39,420 bases of DNA from Candidatus Woesearchaeota archaeon (GCA_016185705.1 JACPMZ010000014.1:1-39420), one strand, 5' to 3'. Shown: positions 23,018 through 29,468, numbered from the stretch's first letter. A program made the numbers and translations. Notes: generated by a model not told the origin, from the letters alone.

Positions 23018-24114
23018 ACCTCAATTATTTTTTCGGCGCTTTTTTCCCAGCTGTACTTTTTCGCGTTTACCAGCCCTTTCTTTTTCATTGACGCTGCTGT
23101 TTTTTTGCTGTCAATGATTTCTTTCATTGCCGCTGCATATCCCTGCACGTCATTAACCTGAACCAATCTTGCAGCGCCTCCTGTTACTTCAGGCAGCGCG
23201 CCCGCGTTTGAGCATACTACAGGGCATCCGCATCTCATCGCCTCCAGCGCCGGTATCCCGAATCCTTCATACAATGACGGCAGAATGAAAGCATCTGCTG
23301 CGTTGTAAAACTTTGGCAAATCTTCCAGCGGAACGTAGCCGGGCATGATTGTTTCTTTTTGCAGCTGTAATTTACTAATTGCAGAAACTATTTTTTCATA
23401 TCCGTACCCCTTCTTCCCAACCAGCACAAATTTGTGCGGGTAGCCTTTTTTCTTCAGCAAGGCAAACGCTTCCAGCGCTGCCGGCACGTTTTTCTTTGCT
23501 TCCAGAGTGCTGACGAACAGGATAAACGGCCCGGTTATTCCGTATTTCCGCAGCGATTCTTTGCATTTTGCTTTGTCCATAGCTTTAAACATTGGGCCAA
23601 CTGCATCATAAGCCACTTCTATTTTTTCAGCTTTGACGCCCAAGCGCTTAATAATGTCGTTTTTGGTGTGCTCGCTCACCGCAAGTATTTTGTCAGCGTT
23701 CCTGACAATCCTCGGCAGCAGGTGCTTGAACGCAAACCTGACCTGCCACTCAAAGCTTTCAGGATGCGCCAGCGGTATTATGTCATGCACTGTCTCAACT
23801 GCTTTTCCCTTTATCAGCTTCTTGAACGCAAATGGGCCTATGCTGCTGGTATGGTGAACAACATCCAAATCATACCTGCGCAGCTTCATTGGCATGGTTA
23901 TGAAGTTGCGGATTGCAGACAGGGGAAAAGCGGCTGAAGGCAGAATAATCTCTTTGGCTTCCCTGTAAATGTCCAGCTCCCCTTTTTTGCGGTGAATCAG
24001 GAAGTACTCGTTTTTCCTGTCAGTTTTCAGAATGTGCTTCACTATGTTATATGTGTATGTGCCCAGCCCTGCAAGCTGCGAGTCTGTTTCGTCCGTTATT
24101 ATGCCTATGCGCAT
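22999..24114 (-). CDS. GT4-family glycosyltransferase (GT-B fold)
   Basis: The protein is 371 aa from ATG 24114, chosen because a TATA-like box (ATTTTAAACG on this strand) lies 25 nt upstream and the protein then starts with the typical MRIGIITDETDSQLAGLGTY. An upstream in-frame ATG at 24174 would add 20 residues. The donor domain has PFILFVSTLEAKKNVPAAL and the E-x7-E motif in LYEGFGIPALEAMRCGCPVV. It resembles the mannosyltransferase-type GT4 group (VHDIIPL, VSEHTKNDI). It has no membrane segment and would act at the cytoplasmic membrane face. It is a single-gene unit, convergent with the methyltransferase. Confidence 0.87.
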   Translation of the reverse strand: MRIGIITDETDSQLAGLGTYTYNIVKHILKTDRKNEYFLIHRKKGELDIYREAKEIILPSAAFPLSAIRNFITMPMKLRRYDLDVVHHTSSIGPFAFKKLIKGKAVETVHDIIPLAHPESFEWQVRFAFKHLLPRIVRNADKILAVSEHTKNDIIKRLGVKAEKIEVAYDAVGPMFKAMDKAKCKESLRKYGITGPFILFVSTLEAKKNVPAALEAFALLKKKGYPHKFVLVGKKGYGYEKIVSAISKLQLQKETIMPGYVPLEDLPKFYNAADAFILPSLYEGFGIPALEAMRCGCPVVCSNAGALPEVTGGAARLVQVNDVQGYAAAMKEIIDSKKTAASMKKKGLVNAKKYSWEKSAEKIIEVYETLA

Positions 24115-24134
24115 GTGCCTGGCAATTCTCTGCG

Positions 24135-24144
24135 CGTTTAAAAT
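24135..24144 (-). promoter_or_regulatory. TATA-like box for the GT4 gene
   Basis: On the minus strand this reads ATTTTAAACG, about 25 nt before ATG 24114. It decides the shorter start. Confidence 0.45.
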
Positions 24145-24184
24145 TGTTTTGTCAATGTCATGTATGTTTTCCAATGAACCCGTC

Positions 24185-24236
24185 AGCGCTTTATTTTTCC
24201 CTCCCTTAACTTCAGGGGAGGGGAAAATAAAGCGCT
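24185..24236. repeat. Palindromic element, copy 6
   Basis: AGCGCTTTATTTTTCCCTCC and GGAGGGGAAAATAAAGCGCT form near-perfect arms of about 21 nt around a short TTAACTTCA-type spacer. The outer AGCGCTTTATTTT block is shared with copy 9 only. It lies in a divergent gap. Confidence 0.9.
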
Positions 24237-24278
24237 AGGGCAGGCAGGCATCGGAATGTACTTTACAGTTAGGGTTGT

Positions 24279-24316
24279 GTTGCAGAAGCTGAACAGGCGA
24301 ATCAAGGAATGCAACG
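24279..24316 (+). repeat. 38-nt direct repeat, left copy, bounding the AbiE operon
   Basis: It matches 26218-26255 at 35 of 38 positions, the three differences all being A/G. It is part of a short frame (LQKLNRRIKECNDVVLI, stop) that looks like a gene end. The toxin-antitoxin operon lies between the two copies. Confidence 0.75.
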
Positions 24317-24329
24317 ACGTAGTGTTAAT

Positions 24330-24376
24330 ATAGCAAATCGCATAAATACTTGAACTTTTAAATTGCGATTTGCTAT
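24330..24376. promoter_or_regulatory. Inverted repeat upstream of the AbiEi gene (candidate operator 1)
   Basis: ATAGCAAATCGCA (24330-24342) and TGCGATTTGCTAT (24364-24376) are perfect 13-nt arms around 21 nt of AT-rich sequence. Confidence 0.55.
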
Positions 24377-24377
24377 T

Positions 24378-24420
24378 TAGTAAATCTCACGCTTTATTCA
24401 TAAATTAATGAGATTTACTA
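24378..24420. promoter_or_regulatory. Inverted repeat upstream of the AbiEi gene (candidate operator 2)
   Basis: TAGTAAATCTCA (24378-24389) and TGAGATTTACTA (24409-24420) are perfect 12-nt arms. Together with the neighbouring repeat this gives four half-sites of the type TAGYAAATC. Confidence 0.55.
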
Positions 24421-24451
24421 TTATATACGTTTATGGTTATCAAATTTGTCT

Positions 24452-24500
24452 ACTTTAAGCAAGCAAAATACTAAAATGGGCATTTTATATTGCTTAAGTT
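24452..24500. promoter_or_regulatory. Imperfect inverted repeat in the AbiE upstream region
   Basis: ACTTTAAGCAA (24452-24462) pairs with TTGCTTAAGTT (24490-24500) except for one bulged T. A direct repeat GTTATCAAA flanks it on both sides. Confidence 0.35.
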
Positions 24501-24580
24501 ATCAAAAATAGTAACTTTAATGATACAAAAGTTGTTTTAAGATATGCTGTAAAGTCAAGACACATATTTGATTGTATTAG

Positions 24581-24598
24581 GTAATCATTTACGATTAC
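24581..24598. promoter_or_regulatory. Small inverted repeat just upstream of the AbiE TATA box
   Basis: GTAATC (24581-24586) and GATTAC (24593-24598) flank 6 nt, about 17 nt before the TATA-like box. This is a position where a bound repressor would block TBP/TFB. Confidence 0.35.
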
Positions 24599-24614
24599 TT
24601 TGTTAAAACAAAAG

Positions 24615-24624
24615 TTTTAAATAC
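24615..24624 (+). promoter_or_regulatory. TATA-like box for the AbiE operon
   Basis: TTTTAAATAC is followed by GTGGTGG (24627-24633), 4 nt before GTG 24638. Confidence 0.5.
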
Positions 24625-24637
24625 TTGTGGTGGAATA

Positions 24638-25357
24638 GTGAATGATATGCAAGCAATAACGTTCCTAAGGGAAGTGGAGCGTCTGCAGAAGCCTGTGGTG
24701 CTGCTGAGCGACGTGGCTCGCATCATAGGGAAAGGCAGGAGTTATGCGAAAGTGTACGTTCACCGGCTTGTGAGAAGAAAGCTGCTGCATGAGGTTGAGC
24801 GCGGCAAATACGCCATTTCAGACGACCCTCTTGAAATCGGCTCAAACCTTATTTTTCCATCATATGTTTCGTTCCTTAGCGCTTACAGCGTTTATAATAT
24901 GACAACGCAGATACCGCAGGCAGTGCAGGTTGTATCTCCGCGTTCAAAAAAAGCTGTTTCAGCTGCAGGCACAAAGATAATATTTGTGAAGTTTAAGAAA
25001 GAGAATATCTTTGGCTACGGAAAGCAGAAGCTGAAGCAGAAGTATGTTTTCATTGCAGAGCCTGAGAAGGCTGTTGTGGATTCCCTTTACCTTCCTGAGC
25101 AGTGTCCTTTGAGCGAAAGCTACCGGGCACTGGGCGAAAAGCTTGATGTGGAAAAGCTGCGCAGCTATGCCTTGTGCATGGGCTCGGGCACAGTTGTAAA
25201 GCGCCTGGGATACCTTCTGGAGCTGCATGGCACAGACATCCACCCGCTGCTAAAGGGAAGCATTACAAAAAAATATGATGCGCTCAACCCGCTGCTGCCG
25301 AAATCAAAAGAGCGTTCCAGGAAATGGCGGCTGGGCATAAATGAGGTGCTGGAATGA
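24638..25357 (+). CDS. AbiEi-family antitoxin / transcriptional regulator
   Basis: The protein is 239 aa from GTG 24638; ATG 24647 is an alternative, but GGTGG is better spaced for GTG. Residues about 1-65 form a winged helix (VVLLSDVARIIGKGRSYAKVYVHRLVRRKLLHEVERGKYAI). The rest matches the AbiEi antitoxin C-terminal domain (SFLSAYSVYNMTTQIPQAVQVVSP, EPEKAVVDSLYLPE). In type IV AbiE systems the antitoxin counteracts the nucleotidyltransferase toxin without direct binding and represses its own operon through inverted repeats. Inverted repeats are indeed present upstream here. Its stop overlaps the toxin start (ATGA). It is probably a defence or maintenance module. Confidence 0.88.
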   Translation: MNDMQAITFLREVERLQKPVVLLSDVARIIGKGRSYAKVYVHRLVRRKLLHEVERGKYAISDDPLEIGSNLIFPSYVSFLSAYSVYNMTTQIPQAVQVVSPRSKKAVSAAGTKIIFVKFKKENIFGYGKQKLKQKYVFIAEPEKAVVDSLYLPEQCPLSESYRALGEKLDVEKLRSYALCMGSGTVVKRLGYLLELHGTDIHPLLKGSITKKYDALNPLLPKSKERSRKWRLGINEVLE

Positions 25358-26121
25358 TAGGGCGAAAGGAATTGGCGGAGTACGGGAAGGCAGCTGGCTT
25401 TGACCTTGGCCAGGCAGAAAAGGACTATCTTCAGCACCTGTTCCTTATCTTCCTCACTGAACAGACTCAGCAGCAGCTCGTCTTCAAGGGCGGGACAGCG
25501 CTCCAGAAAGCATACGGCCTGAACCGCTACAGCATAGACCTTGACTTCACTGCTGCAGAAAAGGCAGAGTTCGGGGCAGTTATGGAAAAAATTGCTGCAG
25601 CCATCACTAGGTTCGGCTACCCTGCAGAAGTTAAGGAAAGGAAAACGCTTGGCAGGACATTCCTTCTAAAAATAAAAGGGCCCCTCTACAATGAAGGCAA
25701 ACCAGCCAGCATATGCACGCTGAGGATAGAAATAAGCTTCCGGGAAAATGTGCTGCTTGCCCCTGAGCTCAGGGAAATAGTTCCTGTCTATCCTGACTTA
25801 AGGCCTTACTCTGTCCACGTCATGAGCGCGCGGGAAATCCTTGCTGAAAAGGTTCGCGCTGTAATGGGCAGGAATGAGCCAAGAGACGCCTTTGACCTCT
25901 ATTTCTTGCTCAGGAAACAAACACCTGTCGATATACGCTTCATTAACAGTAAGCTTGCATACTATGGCGAGAGCTATGATGAAAAAAAATTTGCCGATCA
26001 GCTGAACAAATTCCGGCAGAGCTGGGAAAGTGAGCTTAAAACCTATACAAAAAACATCCCTCCATTTGCATCGGTATTGGAAACTATCATCCGGGGTCTT
26101 AAGGCTCATGCAGCAAAATAA
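25354..26121 (+). CDS. AbiEii/AbiGii-family nucleotidyltransferase toxin
   Basis: The 255-aa protein carries the DNA-polymerase-beta-like NTase motif typical of AbiEii: LVFKGGTALQKAYGLNRYSIDLDF, with the GG-T-A-L loop and the two metal-binding Asp of DLDF. SAREILAEKVRAVMGRNEPRDAFDLYFLL, near residue 155, is the second conserved block (K and R-D-xx-D). AbiEii-type toxins add nucleotides to RNA targets, reported for tRNA in related systems. Expression is coupled to the antitoxin by the ATGA overlap. All key residues are present, so it is probably active. Confidence 0.9.
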   Translation: MIGRKELAEYGKAAGFDLGQAEKDYLQHLFLIFLTEQTQQQLVFKGGTALQKAYGLNRYSIDLDFTAAEKAEFGAVMEKIAAAITRFGYPAEVKERKTLGRTFLLKIKGPLYNEGKPASICTLRIEISFRENVLLAPELREIVPVYPDLRPYSVHVMSAREILAEKVRAVMGRNEPRDAFDLYFLLRKQTPVDIRFINSKLAYYGESYDEKKFADQLNKFRQSWESELKTYTKNIPPFASVLETIIRGLKAHAAK

Positions 26122-26290
26122 TGAACTCGCCATAACCGGCACACAGGTTTCCTGCCGCTTCATTTTCCATCGCAGGCTGTGGCTGTTCTCCCGCCGCAAT
26201 CAGGATTCTGATTTTCAGTTGCAGAAGCTGGACAGGCGAATCAGGGAATGCAGCGCTACTGAAGTATGCTGTAAATTATGCCAAAGATGA
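26108..26290 (+). pseudogene. Internally deleted Cas4-like nuclease remnant
   Basis: The 60-codon frame starts inside the toxin gene (ATG 26108). Its N-terminus, ELAITGTQVSCRFIFHRRLWLFSR, strongly recalls the Cas4/RecB-type opening (ITGT-x-yy-x-C-x-RKLWLF), except that the iron-sulfur Cys position is Phe. It then jumps to LQKLDRRIRECSATEVCCKLCQR, which recalls the end of Cas4 just before the C-terminal Cys cluster. The roughly 100 residues of the nuclease core (GxxxH, PD-(D/E)xK) are missing. The 3' end overlaps the permease stop. It cannot be an active nuclease; it could still be translated through coupling to the toxin. The assignment rests on motif resemblance only. Confidence 0.5.
26218..26255 (+). 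repeat. 38-nt direct repeat, right copy, bounding the AbiE operon
   Basis: It matches 24279-24316 at 35 of 38 positions and lies within the Cas4-like remnant. The spacing between copies is 1939 nt and the segment between them holds only the AbiE operon and its regulatory region. Confidence 0.75.
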
Positions 26291-27377
26291 ACATGAGGAT
26301 TATTAAGCTGCTTACTGCCCTGATGTTTGCTATGCTGTACTCCGGTTTTCTGTTGCCAAGCTGCTTTGCTTTGGCATGCATCAGCACTATCATTATGCCC
26401 TGAAGCCCTCCGGCTATTGCGCCTGCTATCCCTATGACAAGAATAAATTCCTTGACTCCAAGCAAAAATGCTGCTATGGGTATTCCGCATGCCAGCAGCC
26501 AGGCATGCTTGCTGTTGAGCTTATAGTCGTAAGAGTACATTTCCTTCATGGCCAGCCCTATTGTGAGGAATGATGTTGACATTGCAAAGATGGCAAACAG
26601 GTTTCCGGCTATCAGCACGTTTCTTCCGAGCGCTTCTCCGAGCTTGACTGTTGCTATCTGGCTGGTTTCGCTTCCTGTTACTCCTACTACTGCTATGGCA
26701 AACAGCGTGTAGATTATGAGCGGCGCCAGTCCGCCAAGAATTATGGCTTTTTTCAGCCACTTTTTTTTCTTTCCCAGCTCCTCGCTCATTTCGGGTATGG
26801 CTATTGCTCCTGCGAACGCAAACAGCACAACGCCGAAAGGCAAAGCTATTTTGCTCAGGTCAATTGCGGCAAGTTTTTCCGGCTGAAAACTTTCTGAAAT
26901 TAGCGCAATTGCGCTGATTGACACTACCAGAACTATTACAGCTGATGTCAGCACTGATTCTGACTCTGCAACTGCCTTTAATCCGAGGTAAACTATCGCA
27001 GCAGCTGGTATGAAAAACAGCATGCTTCCGGTAAGTGAGCTTATCGGCAGTATGCTGGACAGGGCTACGCCCACCCCTATTATATAGGCGGTTAATGCGC
27101 CGTAATTCAGGAGAATCATGGACAAAGCCATAAGTCTTTTGCCGTTGCGGCCAAGGTATTGCCCGGCATACCCGGTTAATTGGTGTTTTTCTTTCGTGCG
27201 CAGAACAATCTCCCCCACGTACAGGTTCAGCAGAATGACAGCCAGCCCTATTATGATAATGTGGCCCACTCCAATGGCAGCGCCTGACTTCGCTACCACA
27301 TACGGCAGCCCAAGAACGCCGGCCCCGATAGTGGTGCCAACAAGCATTGCCGCAGCAATCAGCACCTTTTTGTCCAT
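26256..27377 (-). CDS. Aromatic amino acid / Trp-Tyr permease family transporter
   Basis: The 373-aa protein has about 10-11 hydrophobic helices. The opening VLIAAAMLVGTTIGAGVLGLPYVVAKSG is the signature first helix of the HAAAP/tryptophan-tyrosine permease family (PF03222, APC superfamily), with the unwound GTTIGAG substrate and ion-binding stretch. GVVLFAFAGAIAIPEMSEEL corresponds to TM6 (FAFAG...PE). It would import an aromatic or related amino acid by proton or sodium symport. The start ATG 27377 gives the motif at the expected residue about 10. It diverges from the tRNA gene, which reads as tRNA-Trp. That neighbourhood is suggestive but may be chance. Confidence 0.82.
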   Translation of the reverse strand: MDKKVLIAAAMLVGTTIGAGVLGLPYVVAKSGAAIGVGHIIIIGLAVILLNLYVGEIVLRTKEKHQLTGYAGQYLGRNGKRLMALSMILLNYGALTAYIIGVGVALSSILPISSLTGSMLFFIPAAAIVYLGLKAVAESESVLTSAVIVLVVSISAIALISESFQPEKLAAIDLSKIALPFGVVLFAFAGAIAIPEMSEELGKKKKWLKKAIILGGLAPLIIYTLFAIAVVGVTGSETSQIATVKLGEALGRNVLIAGNLFAIFAMSTSFLTIGLAMKEMYSYDYKLNSKHAWLLACGIPIAAFLLGVKEFILVIGIAGAIAGGLQGIMIVLMHAKAKQLGNRKPEYSIANIRAVSSLIILMFIFGIIYSILQ

Positions 27378-27450
27378 GCACCTGCTTCTGGAGTGCTGAG
27401 TATATTAAATTTGCTCTGCTGCAGTACCTGCGCTCGATATCCTCTGAGTT

Positions 27451-27551
27451 CTATTTCCTCCGCAGCATTGCTTTGCGCTGCTTTTTTCCCTCCCCCTTAA
27501 ATTTTAGGGTGCGTGAACAGCAGCAGGGTTCTTTAGTGGAATAGGAAATAG
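27451..27551. repeat. Palindromic element, copy 7 (nested or disrupted)
   Basis: Outer CTATTTCCT (27451-27459) pairs with AGGAAATAG (27543-27551), the same outer sequence as copy 1. Inside lies a second, truncated core: TTTTTTCCCTCCCCC, TTAAATTTT, AGGG, after which the right arm is lost. GCGCTGC precedes it. It looks like one element inserted in, or rearranged within, another. Confidence 0.65.
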
Positions 27552-27601
27552 GGTGAAGTTACGAGGGCAGATTGGCTGCTTGCGGGATGCCCCCATCAAA
27601 A

Positions 27602-27611
27602 TCTTTATATA
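27602..27611 (+). promoter_or_regulatory. TATA-like box for the tRNA gene
   Basis: TCTTTATATA ends about 25 nt before the mature tRNA 5' end. Confidence 0.55.
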
Positions 27612-27636
27612 GACTTCTGGAGTTTTTAAGGGCTGC

Positions 27637-27747
27637 GGGGACGTAGTACAACTTGGCTAGTATAGGGGCCTCCAGCAATTGGAGGGAAGAGCTGAAAGCT
27701 ATGACTGAGGAAAGCCCTAGATCTGAGTTCAAATCTCAGCGTCCCCA
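27637..27747 (+). tRNA. tRNA-Trp (CCA) with an intron
   Basis: Acceptor GGGGACG (27637-27643) pairs with CGTCCCC (27740-27746), and the discriminator is A. The D stem is GTAC/GTAT. The anticodon stem GGGGC (27665-27669) pairs with GCCCT (27714-27718). The T arm is CTGAG-TTCAAAT-CTCAG (27723-27739). The loop starts C-T-CCA-G, so position 33 is T and the anticodon reads CCA. A 37-nt intron (about 27676-27712) after position 37 restores a 7-nt loop and a 74-nt tRNA. A bulge-helix-bulge is only partly recognisable (CCTC with GAGG), so the exact splice sites are tentative. The 3' CCA is not encoded. Confidence 0.75.
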
Positions 27748-27784
27748 TTTCTATCATCAATTATTGTCCTGATTTGGTCTCTGA

Positions 27785-27830
27785 TTTTCTTTTTCCCCTC
27801 CCTTAAAGTTATGGAGGGAGAAAAAGAAAA
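27785..27830. repeat. Palindromic element, copy 8
   Basis: TTTTCTTTTTCCCCTCC and GGAGGGAGAAAAAGAAAA pair around CTTAAAGTTAT. GCGCAGCAGG follows immediately, as at several other copies. It lies between the tRNA and the small Cys-rich gene. Confidence 0.85.
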
Positions 27831-27866
27831 GCGCAGCAGGCCGCAATGCATCTGTTGGCATCAAAA

Positions 27867-27877
27867 GGTATTTATAG
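27867..27877 (+). promoter_or_regulatory. TATA-like box for the small Cys-rich gene
   Basis: GGTATTTATAG ends 21 nt before ATG 27899, compatible with a leaderless start. Confidence 0.45.
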
Positions 27878-27898
27878 TGCTGAGTCTGTTACTGGCTG

Positions 27899-28186
27899 AT
27901 GGCTTCAAATACTATCATGTATGTTGCGCTTGCCGGCATTGTCATTGGCTTTGTCATTGCCACTTTTTTCGTTCATAAGGAGATTGTTGAGCCGCTCACC
28001 GGAGAATTCTGCGATGCCAACAATCCCTGCCGGGGCGGTGAGACCTGCTACAAGTTCCCGACTGAGGCGCAGGCAATCTGCTTAGGCGTGGACCCCTGCC
28101 AGAAATGCGCGTCAAAGCAGTGCACAGTCAGCGAGGCAATTCAGGGCGATTTTTATCCGAAGATTGTTATTTGCAGGATTGCTTAA
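27899..28186 (+). CDS. Small Cys-rich single-pass membrane protein
   Basis: The 95-aa protein has an N-terminal hydrophobic helix (about residues 6-26, IMYVALAGIVIGFVIATFFVH). A domain of about 65 residues follows with eight Cys (CDANNPC, GGETC, AIC, DPCQKC, KQC, VIC), probably external and disulfide-bonded; CxxC-type metal binding is possible but the spacing is irregular. It has a leaderless-type promoter and stands alone between the tRNA and a nucleotidyltransferase-like gene. No family was recognised. Confidence 0.65.
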   Translation: MASNTIMYVALAGIVIGFVIATFFVHKEIVEPLTGEFCDANNPCRGGETCYKFPTEAQAICLGVDPCQKCASKQCTVSEAIQGDFYPKIVICRIA

Positions 28187-28270
28187 GTCCTTGGCATTCT
28201 CCCGCGCTTCTTTTTTCATCCCTTGGCATCGCTAAAGGAGTGCGCAGCAGCAAGCTGGCAGCGAATAGCT

Positions 28271-28280
28271 TTTTATAACT
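28271..28280 (+). promoter_or_regulatory. TATA-like box for the NTase-fold gene
   Basis: TTTTATAACT lies about 21-28 nt before ATG 28301. It favours that start over the upstream in-frame codons. Confidence 0.5.
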
Positions 28281-28300
28281 GCTCCTTGCACTATTATTAT

Positions 28301-28882
28301 ATGGAGTTCGTTGATTCCCGCACTATTAAAATGGACAAGCTCGTTAACGATTTGGACAGGGCTGTCATTGAATTCGTGCGTGTGCTGGAAAAGCATTGCG
28401 ATTACGTTATCATCAGCGGATATGTTGCCGTTCTTCTTGGCAGGTCAAGGAGCACTGAAGATGTTGACATATTTCTTAAACACATGGGCAATTACGCTTT
28501 TAAAAAGCTTTTTTTGGATCTGGCTGCCAACGGGTTTGAATGTATGCAGACTGGCTCTCCCGAAGAAGCGTATTCCGGGTATCTGATGAGAAGAATTCCA
28601 ATCAGGTTTTTTAAGGACAGCCCTGTGCCGAATTTTGAAATTAAGTTCGCTGTCAAGCCGCTTGATTTGGCATCTTTCAGCGATGTATTGACTGTTTATC
28701 TTGGCGAGCACAAAATTCTCATATCCCCCCTTGAGCTGCAGATAGCTTATAAGAGGCTTGTTTTGAAGTCAGATAAGGATATTGAAGATGCAACGCACCT
28801 TGAGGAGGCCTGCAGCAAAATTATAGACAGCAAAAAGCTTAAAAAGTACGAAGATTTAATCCTTCATTATGAAAAAGACTGA
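28301..28882 (+). CDS. Nucleotidyltransferase-fold protein (AbiEii/MNT-like), possible toxin or RNA modifier
   Basis: The protein is 193 aa from ATG 28301, placed by the TATA spacing. The frame extends 5' to 28223, but that stretch (KECAAASWQ...) overlaps the promoter. Near residue 38, YVIISGYVAVLLGRSRSTEDVDIFL matches the NTase G-x-A-x-x-x-x-G-R-x-R-x-T-x-D-h-D motif with both metal-binding Asp. LISPLELQIAYKRLVLKSDKDIEDATHL resembles the C-terminal block of such proteins (K-R and D-x-x-D). Its end overlaps the next gene by 14 nt, so they are made together. This pairing of NTase plus small protein is typical of toxin-antitoxin loci, but activity is not shown. Confidence 0.7.
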   Translation: MEFVDSRTIKMDKLVNDLDRAVIEFVRVLEKHCDYVIISGYVAVLLGRSRSTEDVDIFLKHMGNYAFKKLFLDLAANGFECMQTGSPEEAYSGYLMRRIPIRFFKDSPVPNFEIKFAVKPLDLASFSDVLTVYLGEHKILISPLELQIAYKRLVLKSDKDIEDATHLEEACSKIIDSKKLKKYEDLILHYEKD

Positions 28883-29060
28883 TTTGGAAATCAACCGCGA
28901 ACAGCGCTTGGAATTTGTAAAGTTTTGGGCTGACTATATTAAAACACATCCCGACAGGGACTGGTCTGCCCAGCAAGCACTTCTGATAAATTCCCAGATT
29001 AGCAGCAGCAGGCAGCTTATGACTACAGAAATGTTTCTAAAAATGAAGGAACGCAAGTAA
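28869..29060 (+). CDS. Small partner of the NTase-fold protein
   Basis: The 63-aa soluble, charged, probably all-helical protein (REQRLEFVKFWADYIKTH, DWSAQQALLINSQI, TTEMFLKMKERK) starts inside the end of the NTase-fold gene, so it is translationally coupled. I do not recognise a named domain. Size, overlap and order fit an antitoxin or regulatory partner, which is inference from arrangement only. It has no Cys, TM or DNA-binding motif that I can name. Confidence 0.6.
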   Translation: MKKTDLEINREQRLEFVKFWADYIKTHPDRDWSAQQALLINSQISSSRQLMTTEMFLKMKERK

Positions 29061-29063
29061 TAA

Positions 29064-29468
29064 TCATCTGATTTTCGTTATCGTAATGCTTCTTCCGTTC
29101 ATTACGGTTTTCTCCTTTACAGCAAGAAATTCTATCCTGTGCCCTACTTTTGTCCGCGATTCCCTTACAGTGCCTGAAGGAACCTCTATTGCGTATAATG
29201 CGTTTTTTCTCGACGCAAACCTTTCAAACGGCCTGAAATTTTCCTTGATGTCAACCACTTCCCTGTTTCTGCTGACAAACAGCACGTCTATCGGGTAAAA
29301 GACAAACATCATGTGCAGGCTTATCCGCTTCTCAGCCCTGAATTTGATTATCAGGGCTGAATTTGAAGGCTTGGAGAACATCAGCCCGATGCTCCTGGAA
29401 AGCAGGGAATAAGCTGCTTTTGATTTTGCAGCTATGACCTTGTTTGTTGTTGCATTAATTATGGGCAT
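29064..29468 (-). CDS. DUF192 family protein
   Basis: The 134-aa protein shows the DUF192 (COG1430) pattern in order: SRSIGLMFSKPSNSALIIKF, LHMMFVFYPIDVLFVSRNREVVDIKENFRPFERF, NALYAIEVPSGTV and KVGHRIEF. Many DUF192 proteins are exported; this one lacks an obvious signal peptide, so it is probably cytoplasmic. Family function is not established. It converges with the small helical gene, only 3 nt apart. A purine-rich AAGGAGGG upstream on this strand lies too far from the start to be a standard Shine-Dalgarno. Confidence 0.8.
   Translation of the reverse strand: MPIINATTNKVIAAKSKAAYSLLSRSIGLMFSKPSNSALIIKFRAEKRISLHMMFVFYPIDVLFVSRNREVVDIKENFRPFERFASRKNALYAIEVPSGTVRESRTKVGHRIEFLAVKEKTVMNGRSITITKIR

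Noticed and set aside
24330-24600. CRISPR array
   Set aside because: The repeats are inverted pairs with differing sequences, not regularly spaced direct repeats with unique spacers.
27665-27718. Long variable-arm tRNA (Ser or Leu) instead of an intron-containing tRNA
   Set aside because: The CCTCC/GGAGG hairpin has no T at loop position 33. Reading the extra 37 nt as an intron after position 37 restores a normal anticodon arm with CCA.
28196-28250. Twelfth palindromic element upstream of the NTase-fold gene
   Set aside because: CGCGCTTCTTTTTTCATCCC and GCGCAGCAG are present, but the arms no longer pair convincingly. At best it is a decayed copy.
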